The position numbers and the translations under genes were made by a program. Below, in pieces: positions 58,175 through 64,000 of a stretch of DNA of 64,000 nt (the first letter of the stretch is position 1; each line of letters opens with the position of its first letter). This DNA is from WHSW01 sp963781265 (GTDB taxonomy: Bacteria; Actinomycetota; Thermoleophilia; Solirubrobacterales; 70-9): the NCBI GenBank assembly GCA_963781265.1, contig CAWAFH010000014.1, positions 124,001 through 188,000 of the forward strand, written 5' to 3'. Below the pieces are notes generated by a model. The model ran no database searches. It saw only the letters and a program-made list of their open reading frames with translations, and had not been told where the DNA came from.

Positions 58175-59023
58175 TCAGGCGGTCTCGTAGGCCTCGACGG
58201 CCGCGCTGAGCCGGTCGAGCCGGCGCTCGAGGTCGGCCTCGTCGCCCTGCGCGACCCAGAACAGCGCCCGGTGCACCCCGCTGCGCTCGTACAGGTCGAG
58301 CACCTGCGGGTCGGTGGGCGCGTTGGCGAGCGTCGTCGGGATCGGCCCACGGCCGGCGTCGACCCCGGCATCGCGCAGGCGGGCGATCCTGGCGCTGATC
58401 TTCGCGTCGTCGCCGATCCGGTTCGGCATCCACTCGTCACCGAAGGCGAGCACCCGGTCGAGCACCCGCTTGCCGTGGCCGCCGACGATGATCGGCGGGT
58501 GCGGCTCGGTCAGCGGCTTCGGCCAGCACCAGATCCGGTCGAAATCGACGTGCTCGCCGTGATAGCTCGCCTCGTCGTTGGCCCAGATCTCCTTGATCGC
58601 CTCGACCCGCTCCCGCAGGATCGAGAACCGCCGCCGCGGGTCGGTGCCGTGGTTTCGCATCTCCTCCTCGTTCCAGCCCGCCCCGACCCCGAACAGCAAT
58701 CGCCCGCCGGTGAGGCGGTCGACGCTGGCCGCGGCCTTCGCCGTCGCGATCGGGTCACGCTCCACCACCACGCAGATCCCGGTCCCGAGCTTGATCCGCT
58801 CGGTGGCCGCCCCGGCCGCCATCAGGGCGACGAACGGGTCATGGATGCGCGAGTACTCGCGCGGTAGCTCGGTGCCGGCCGGATAGGGGGTCTCACGCGA
58901 CGCCGGGATGTGGGTGTGGTCGGTGAAGAACAGCGACTCGAACGGCCGCTGCTCGACCATCCGCGCCAGGGTGACCGGGTCGATGCCCTCGTCGGTGGGG
59001 AAGTAGCCGACGGCGAACTTCAC
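58175..59023 (-). CDS. LLM-class (luciferase-like, probably F420-dependent) oxidoreductase
   Basis: A 282-residue TIM barrel: VGYFPTDEGIDPVTLARMVE, ESLFFTDHTHIPASRETPYP, LGTGICVVVERDPIATAKAA, VDRLTGGRLLFGVGAGWNEEE and PPIIVGGHGKRVLDRVLAFG are the standard LLM blocks. The GRLLFGVGAGWN pattern marks the F420-dependent actinobacterial group. It starts with GTG and lies 9 bp after the cupin gene. Confidence 0.9.
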   Translation of the reverse strand: MKFAVGYFPTDEGIDPVTLARMVEQRPFESLFFTDHTHIPASRETPYPAGTELPREYSRIHDPFVALMAAGAATERIKLGTGICVVVERDPIATAKAAASVDRLTGGRLLFGVGAGWNEEEMRNHGTDPRRRFSILRERVEAIKEIWANDEASYHGEHVDFDRIWCWPKPLTEPHPPIIVGGHGKRVLDRVLAFGDEWMPNRIGDDAKISARIARLRDAGVDAGRGPIPTTLANAPTDPQVLDLYERSGVHRALFWVAQGDEADLERRLDRLSAAVEAYETA

Positions 59024-59032
59024 CGCGCCAGC

Positions 59033-59536
59033 CTATGCAGCGCGGTGTCCGCGCAGCCGCCCGAGCGCTCCGAGCGCGGCGATCACCGGGCCGACCAGCG
59101 GGTCGGGGCCGACGGCGAGCCGGAAGCTGTCGCGGTAGGCGCTGAGCAGGGTCGCGTACGCGAGCACGCTCGGGGTCTTGCCGGCGGCCTCGCGATTGAG
59201 CGCGTCGACGGCGCGAAACCACTGCTCGGTGCGCCCCGCCGGGCTGGTGAGCCAGCTCACCCGGGCCGGCTCGTCGTGCGGGTTGAAGACCTGATGCGCG
59301 ACGCCGGCCGGGATCTCGATCTCCTCGCCGACCTCCAGGTCGCGCTCGATCGAGCCGAGCCGGAACCGCAGCGTGCCCTCGAGGATCTGAAAGACCTCGC
59401 CCTGGAACGGGTGCAGGTGCTTGGGCGGCGGGCTGCCGCCCGGGCCGTACGTGGCCTCGACCACCAGCGACTCCGGGGTCGACTCGACCACGGTGATGGA
59501 CTCGGAGTCCGTCAGCTGCAGCGTCTCGGCGGCCAT
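59033..59536 (-). CDS. Cupin domain protein
   Basis: A 167-residue protein with one cupin barrel: motif 1 includes GSPPPKHLHPFQGEVFQILE and motif 2 EIEIPAGVAHQVFNPHDEPA, giving the His/Glu metal ligands. A helical C-terminus follows. Could be an enzyme or sensor; function unknown. Same strand as the LLM enzyme. Confidence 0.82.
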   Translation of the reverse strand: MAAETLQLTDSESITVVESTPESLVVEATYGPGGSPPPKHLHPFQGEVFQILEGTLRFRLGSIERDLEVGEEIEIPAGVAHQVFNPHDEPARVSWLTSPAGRTEQWFRAVDALNREAAGKTPSVLAYATLLSAYRDSFRLAVGPDPLVGPVIAALGALGRLRGHRAA

Positions 59537-59540
59537 CGGC

Positions 59541-60395
59541 TCAGCAGCGCTCCACCTGCTTGGCGATCGCCCGCGCGCGCGCCTGGTAGCCGGTGGCGTT
59601 GACGTGGACGCCGTCGCCGGCGAGCCAGCCGCGGTTGGAGGCGACCAGCCCGGCCCAGTCGACGACCCGCAGGTTCTGGTGGTGCTTGGCGACCTCGTTC
59701 AGGGCGCTGTTGAAGCCCGAGTAGCTGGCGCCGCCGACCGGCGGGCGGACGATGTTCGGGACGACCACGCAGCGGGTTCGCCCGGCGATCGAGAGCACCG
59801 ACTCGACCGCGTTGCGAAAGCCGCTGACGTTGTGGGGGTCGTCGTTGGTGCCGAGCGCGAACACGACCGCGCCGGGCAGCCCGCCGCGCCCGCGGACGAT
59901 CGAGACGCCCTCGGGCAGGAAGCGCGAGATCGAGACCGACTGGCTCACCCTCCAGCCGGACAGCGCGCCGGGCAGGTACGGCTTCGTCCCCTCGCCGAGC
60001 GAGTCGCCGACCGCGAACACGGCGCGCTCGCGGACGACGAGCTTGTCCCGGTCGACGGCGCGGCCGTTGGCGAACCAGGCGAGCTTGTACTTACCGGCCC
60101 CGTCGACGTCGAACCTCGTCCGCGAGAGCTGTCCGGGCTTGCGGGTGTGGCGGTCGCGACAGCGCTGGCGGTCGCCGGCCTTGCGAAAGCAGAGCTTGTA
60201 GCGCACCTTCGCCTTGCCGAAGGCGCGGAGGACGGCCACCGGGTGGTCGCCCTCGAAGCAGAAGGCGTCCGCGTGCTTGCCCTTCGCCCCGCAGGAGGCA
60301 TAGGCGCGAAAGTGCTTGGCCGCCGCAGCCGAGGCTGGGATCGCGCCCAGGGCGATCAGCGCGAGGAGCGCCGGCACGAGGACCTTCCGGTGCAT
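59541..60395 (-). CDS. Secreted SGNH/GDSL hydrolase
   Basis: A 284-residue protein with a signal peptide (about 1-25, ALLALIALGAIPASAAAAK), a Cys-rich beta domain of about 100 residues and the SGNH catalytic domain. Block I is FAVGDSLGEGT (Ser), block III VFALGTNDDPH and block V DGVHVNATGYQ (Asp/His). The GND-type block III suits esterases acting on polysaccharide or lipid acyl groups. Ends 4 bp before the cupin start, so likely one transcript. Confidence 0.88.
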   Translation of the reverse strand: MHRKVLVPALLALIALGAIPASAAAAKHFRAYASCGAKGKHADAFCFEGDHPVAVLRAFGKAKVRYKLCFRKAGDRQRCRDRHTRKPGQLSRTRFDVDGAGKYKLAWFANGRAVDRDKLVVRERAVFAVGDSLGEGTKPYLPGALSGWRVSQSVSISRFLPEGVSIVRGRGGLPGAVVFALGTNDDPHNVSGFRNAVESVLSIAGRTRCVVVPNIVRPPVGGASYSGFNSALNEVAKHHQNLRVVDWAGLVASNRGWLAGDGVHVNATGYQARARAIAKQVERC

Positions 60396-60464
60396 TCGCG
60401 GAAGGCTAGGCGCTCGCGGGCTGCGGGCGCTTCAGGACCCCTGCGCGCCCATCCGAGGGTGCGC

Positions 60465-61619
60465 CTACCCGCGCGCCCCGACCGCAACCCGATCGCGCCG
60501 GCGGAGCGCGACCGCGCCGAGGGTGAGCGCGAACAGGGCGGCGATCAGGCCGTACGCCCAGGCGTCGGCGGTCACGTCCGCGAGGCCGGCGAGCGCCGAG
60601 CCGCCGATCACCTGCCCGCCCGCCCAGGCCAGGCTGACCAGAGCGCTGGCGAAGGCGAGGTCGAGCCCCGCGGCCTCGGCGTTGTCGGAGAGCAGCGCCA
60701 TCGCCGGGGTCCAGATCAGGCTCATCGCGAGCACCACGGCGACCAGGGCGACGGCGAGCAGGACGGTTGACGTGGGCACCGGCAGGATCAGCGCCGCGAT
60801 CGGCGCCGCGACCAGGCCGGCGATGATCGGGGTCATCCGCCCGCGGCGATCCGAGACGCGGCCGATCGCGGGCGCGGTGAACGCCTCGATCGCCGCGGCG
60901 ATGAAGAAGGCGGCGCCGACCGCGATCCCGGAGGCGCCGAAGGAGTCCATGCGCAGCGGGATCAGGACGTCAAAGGCCCCGGAGAGAACCGAGGGCAGGA
61001 CGACGAGCCAGAACGCGAACAGCACCGGCGCGCCCATGATCGCCGCCGCCACCCGGCGCACGCTCGGGATCCCCGTCGGCCGGATGGCCGGGGTGGCGAG
61101 CACCCAGGCCGCGAGGGCTGCGGCGATCACGCCGACCGCGCAGAAGACGACCTCGGGGCCGGTCACGGTGGCGATCCCGCCGATCACGGGGCCGAGCAAG
61201 ATCCCGAAGATCGCCGCCGCCAGCGCCGCGCCGATCATCTCCCCGCGGCGCTCCAGCGGCGCGGCGGCCAGCAACCAGGCGAGCCCGCCGGTCCAGGCGC
61301 AGGCGCCGCCGACGCCCTCGGCGAAGCGGGCGAGGTCGAGGACGACGATGTCGGTCGCGAACGCGAACGCGACGCTCGAGGTGCCGAGCAGGAACAGGCC
61401 GACGAGCATCGTCGAGCGAAATCCGATGCGGGCGGCGAGGAAGCCCGAGGGCATCGCCGCGATCAGGGTCCCGGCGGCGTAGGCGGCGCTCAGGACCCCG
61501 GCCGCCGTCTTCGTCAGCCCGTGCTCGTCGGCGTACTCGGGAAGCAGCGGGGTGATCGCCGCGTAGAACATCGTGTCGACGAGGATCACCGCGGCGACCA
61601 GCGGGAACAGGCGGCGCAT
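60465..61619 (-). CDS. MFS transporter
   Basis: A 384-residue, twelve-helix MFS protein. The N-terminus LFPLVAAVILVDTMFYAAIT, motif A-like GFLAARIGFRSTMLVGLFLL, and APLERRGEMIGAALAAAIFG fit the drug-efflux (DHA1-like) group. Substrate unknown. About 220 bp of apparently non-coding DNA separate its start from the RTX-like gene end; I see no tRNA or riboswitch there. Confidence 0.85.
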   Translation of the reverse strand: MRRLFPLVAAVILVDTMFYAAITPLLPEYADEHGLTKTAAGVLSAAYAAGTLIAAMPSGFLAARIGFRSTMLVGLFLLGTSSVAFAFATDIVVLDLARFAEGVGGACAWTGGLAWLLAAAPLERRGEMIGAALAAAIFGILLGPVIGGIATVTGPEVVFCAVGVIAAALAAWVLATPAIRPTGIPSVRRVAAAIMGAPVLFAFWLVVLPSVLSGAFDVLIPLRMDSFGASGIAVGAAFFIAAAIEAFTAPAIGRVSDRRGRMTPIIAGLVAAPIAALILPVPTSTVLLAVALVAVVLAMSLIWTPAMALLSDNAEAAGLDLAFASALVSLAWAGGQVIGGSALAGLADVTADAWAYGLIAALFALTLGAVALRRRDRVAVGARG

Positions 61620-61840
61620 GCGAGCACCGTAATTGCCGGGCGCGCGAACCGGGGCTAAGGTTGCCCCGGGACGGGGGTCCCGGGTGCGATGGACCCTGAA
61701 CGACCGAAGCAGCTGTCGATCCCTGTGGTCACCGGGGTGATCGGGTTGGAGAGGGCGTTATTGGCCGCAACGGAGACCCAGCAACCTCGGTGCGGGCTCT
61801 CGGAATCGCACGGACAAGCCGTCGCCGCGGGGCCCAGCCC

Positions 61841-63281
61841 CTATCGGACCCGCACCAGCCGGACCACGGTCTCGGGGCCGAAGCTGCCGGGCTCGGTCGC
61901 GGTCAGGTCGACCTTGCGCCCGCCGACCCGGCCCAGCCCGACCGTCGCCGACTTGCCGGCGCCGATCGAGTAGTGGCGCGACTTCTGATGCACGCTGAGG
62001 GTGCCCGCGCACTTGATCATGTTCGGCTTCGGGCACTTGAGCTTGACCCTGAGGTTGTGGTCCTCGGTCCTGGTGGCGGCGCGGATCGCCACGAAGGCGG
62101 GCTCGGCGGCGGCGCCCTGGAGGAAGGTCTCACAGGCCCCTGCCGCCCAGTCGACCGGGAGCGGGTCCTTGAGGTCGATCTCGATGAAGTCGTCGCTGCC
62201 GGCGCCGCAGCTGGTCAGCTTGTCGGCGAAGCTGTCTGAGCGGGCGTTGATCGTGTCGTTTCCCTTGAAGCCGTTCAGCTTGTCGGCCCCGTTGCCGCCG
62301 ATCAGGGTGTCGGGGCTGTCGAGGCCGTTTAAGACGTCGTCGCCGTCGCGGCCCTCATAGCGGCGCTTGGAGAGGTTTTCGAGCAGGCTGAAGGCGGTGT
62401 CGTTGCCCGAGCCCAAGATCACGTTGTTGGTGCCACTGACTCGGTCCTGCTCGTCGGGGTTGGCGCCGACCGAGCCGCTTTGGACCGAGCCCGAGTTGAA
62501 GAAGATGTCGGTGGTCCGCTGGGAGTAGTCGATCGTGTCGATCCCGGTGCCGCCGTCATAGGAGTCGAAGTCGCCGGGGATCGTCGACTCGTCGCCGGCC
62601 TTGAAGTAGTCGTCGCCCTCGCCGCCGATCACCTGGTCTGAGCCCTTGCCCGGGTCGATCGTGTCGTTGCCGTCATCGCCGTCGATCGAGTCGCCGGCGC
62701 TCAGCGCGGTCTGGTCCCAGCACCGCTCCAATGATGGTGGTGAAGGTCGGAAAGGCGCGGATGTTGTCGTTGCCCGGGCCGGCGTCGATCGTGTTGCCGC
62801 CCGAGGAGCCGACGATCCTGTCGTTGCCGCTGCCGGCGTCGACCGTCCAGGCTCCCGTCGCCGCCGGGGTGCCACCGATCGCGGAGACGGAGTTCTCGAG
62901 GTCGTCGTCGCCGCCACCCAGGTCGGAAGGTCCCGCGCTGGCTTCCGATTCTGGGGAAGACGAGATCGTCGCCGCCCCCCAGTATGTCCACGGTTACCCC
63001 CGACGCGGTCTTGTCACAGAGGATTGCAATTGAGGTGAGGCTCCGACTGCAGCCCTCGCCAGCGTCGGCGCCCTCGGCGCAGACGACGGTGCAGTCGGGG
63101 TTGGTGACGGTGACCGCCCATTGACCTGGCTCGCCCGTGTTGATGTCCACTTTGACTGTCGAAATGGTCGGATGTCGACGAAGAGCCCCGAGTCGGTCAT
63201 CGAGACTCGGGCGAATGCGTCATCAGCCTGGGCGCTTGGCGCGAGCGCACCCGTCAACGCCACGGCGCTCAGAACCACCAA
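61841..63281 (-). pseudogene. Secreted RTX-like calcium-binding-repeat protein, interrupted by several frameshifts
   Basis: The N-terminus (ALTGALAPSAQADDAFARVS) looks like a signal peptide but has only a TTG (63281) as start. The homologous reading then shifts at about 63160-63170 (to VDINTGEPGQWAVTVTNPDC), at about 62935-62955 (to LGGGDDDLENSVSA and GSGNDRIVGSSGGNTIDAGP) and at about 62725-62740 (to SIDGDDGNDTIDPGKGSDQV). GG-x-G-x-D-x-style nonapeptide repeats such as GEGDDY and GRDGDDVLNGL recur, which bind calcium in hemolysin-type proteins. The C-terminal 100 residues (PAFVAIRAATRTEDHNL to the stop) are a separate beta domain. Three shifts in one gene suggest poor local sequence quality or a decayed gene. 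Confidence 0.7.
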
Positions 63282-63520
63282 GCCGGCCCGAACCGACCGC
63301 GTGAGGATCCTGGGGCGTGGGATGTGAGGTCGAATGCTTCTCCCCTGGGGCGACCCTATCCGCTCCAGCGCCTTGGAGGCAACTCACTCCCTGGACACGA
63401 ACGCGCGGGATCGGGTCGGCGAAGCGGCCAACCAGCACGGCGCCGACCGGGCCGCGGTCGATGCAGAGCTCACGGGCTCCGCGCCACGCCGTGAGTACGA
63501 CTTGCGCGACCTGCGCGTCG

Positions 63521-64000
63521 CTAGGCCGGCTCGGCCCCCAGCGCCTCGCCGGCGGCGATGCGACCGTTGAGCGCGATCACCGAGCCGCCCGGATGCGTGG
63601 CGGCGCCGCACAGGTAGAGGCCGTCGAGCGGCGTTCGCGCCTCGAGCCGACGGTCCCACATCTGGCTCGGTAGCGCCTGGCCCTGGAAGATGTGGCCGCC
63701 GGTCAGCCCGATCCGCTCCTCGATGTCGGGCGGCCCCATCACCTGGAGCTCCTCGATGCAGTCGCGCAGGTCAGGCGCCCGGGCCTCGATCGTGTCCAGC
63801 GCCATCGCGGCGATCTCATCGCGCCGCGAGTCCCAGTCCCCCTCGGCGAGCGCGTACGGGACGAACTGGCAGAAGACGCTCATCACCTCGCGGTCGTCGG
63901 GGACCACGGTGCGGTCGTAGGCGGACTGGAAGTAGAGCTCGCAAAAGCCGATCGCCGGCACCCCGGCCCGGGCCGACTCGACGGCCCGCTGGGCGGCGTC
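63521..64000 (-). CDS. PYROXD2-like FAD oxidoreductase, C-terminal part (runs off window)
   Basis: The last 160 codons of a gene that continues beyond the right edge. GLTGGHIFQGQALPSQMWDR and the FAD-contacting DGLYLCGAATHPGGSVIALN parallel the C-terminus of the full-length oxidoreductase at 7263-8951. Upstream, DTIEARAPDLRDCIEELQVM aligns to the matching region of that protein. Together they show at least two paralogues of this flavoprotein in the genome. Confidence 0.8.
   Translation of the reverse strand, partial: DAAQRAVESARAGVPAIGFCELYFQSAYDRTVVPDDREVMSVFCQFVPYALAEGDWDSRRDEIAAMALDTIEARAPDLRDCIEELQVMGPPDIEERIGLTGGHIFQGQALPSQMWDRRLEARTPLDGLYLCGAATHPGGSVIALNGRIAAGEALGAEPA

Noticed and set aside
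61620..61840. tRNA or riboswitch in the spacer before the MFS gene
   Set aside because: No T-loop GGTTCGAATCC-like sequence or cloverleaf arms; G-rich repeats there do not form a known aptamer by eye.
63282..63520. Short plus-strand open frames between the RTX-like gene and the right-edge oxidoreductase
   Set aside because: No ribosome-binding site, no recognisable motif, and composition typical of non-coding frames here.
1..64000. CRISPR arrays, insertion sequences, prophage or integrase genes
   Set aside because: No regularly spaced repeats, transposase motifs or phage structural genes were seen; base composition appears uniform throughout.

Overview
The window is 64 kb of very GC-rich, gene-dense bacterial chromosome. 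GTG and TTG starts are frequent, adjacent genes often overlap by 1-4 bp, and the gene families (F420-type luciferase-like and PPOX proteins, PucR regulator, STAS antagonist, Rpf-like transglycosylase, polyphosphate kinase) point to an actinobacterium. A Thermoleophilia/Solirubrobacterales-like organism is my best guess; this is inference from gene content, not from a marker gene. I found no rRNA, tRNA, CRISPR array, insertion sequence or phage gene.

Region 1 (1-33 kb) is dominated by polyamine and amine uptake and oxidation. It opens with the C-terminus of a glutamine-synthetase-family enzyme (possible gamma-glutamylputrescine synthetase), a PPOX protein and a PuuD-like class I amidotransferase. 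A PotD-type lipoprotein follows, with a single-chain fusion of both PotB and PotC permease halves. A CoA-transferase/aldehyde dehydrogenase pair then sits divergent from a PYROXD2-like FAD oxidoreductase. At 12.5-18.3 kb a four-gene minus-strand unit (class III aminotransferase, PucR regulator, alanine dehydrogenase, aldehyde dehydrogenase) reads like a self-contained putrescine-to-GABA pathway that recycles pyruvate. It diverges from a second, complete importer (PotA-PotD-PotB-PotC), followed by an APC permease coupled to a universal stress protein. Two more aldehyde dehydrogenases (one MmsA-like), an aldo/keto reductase and a PuuB-like amine oxidase (31.4 kb) extend the theme. Housekeeping genes such as dinB, a rhodanese and a GNAT enzyme are interspersed.

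Region 2 (33-49 kb) is phosphate and polyphosphate biology, nearly all on the minus strand: OmpR-type response regulator, pstS-pstC-pstA-pstB-phoU, a DUF47 protein, an exopolyphosphatase-family protein, two overlapping half-CHAD proteins, an M1 peptidase, an exported unknown, a PHP-glycosyltransferase fusion and polyphosphate kinase. A two-unit 11-bp direct repeat resembling an actinobacterial PHO box lies upstream of pstS.

Region 3 (49-64 kb) is mixed: undecaprenyl-diphosphatase, two enoyl-CoA hydratases, HD hydrolase, Rpf-like transglycosylase with a CRP-type site upstream, lipoate-ligase-like protein, phosphoesterase, acyl-CoA-dehydrogenase-like and LLM flavin enzymes, cupin, SGNH hydrolase, MFS transporter, an RTX-like exported protein and a truncated second PYROXD2-like oxidoreductase.

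At least five otherwise well-conserved genes (potD copy 2, a winged-helix gene, uppP, an enoyl-CoA hydratase and the RTX-like gene) are interrupted by single-base frameshifts. The number and pattern suggest consensus errors in the assembly at least as much as real gene decay.
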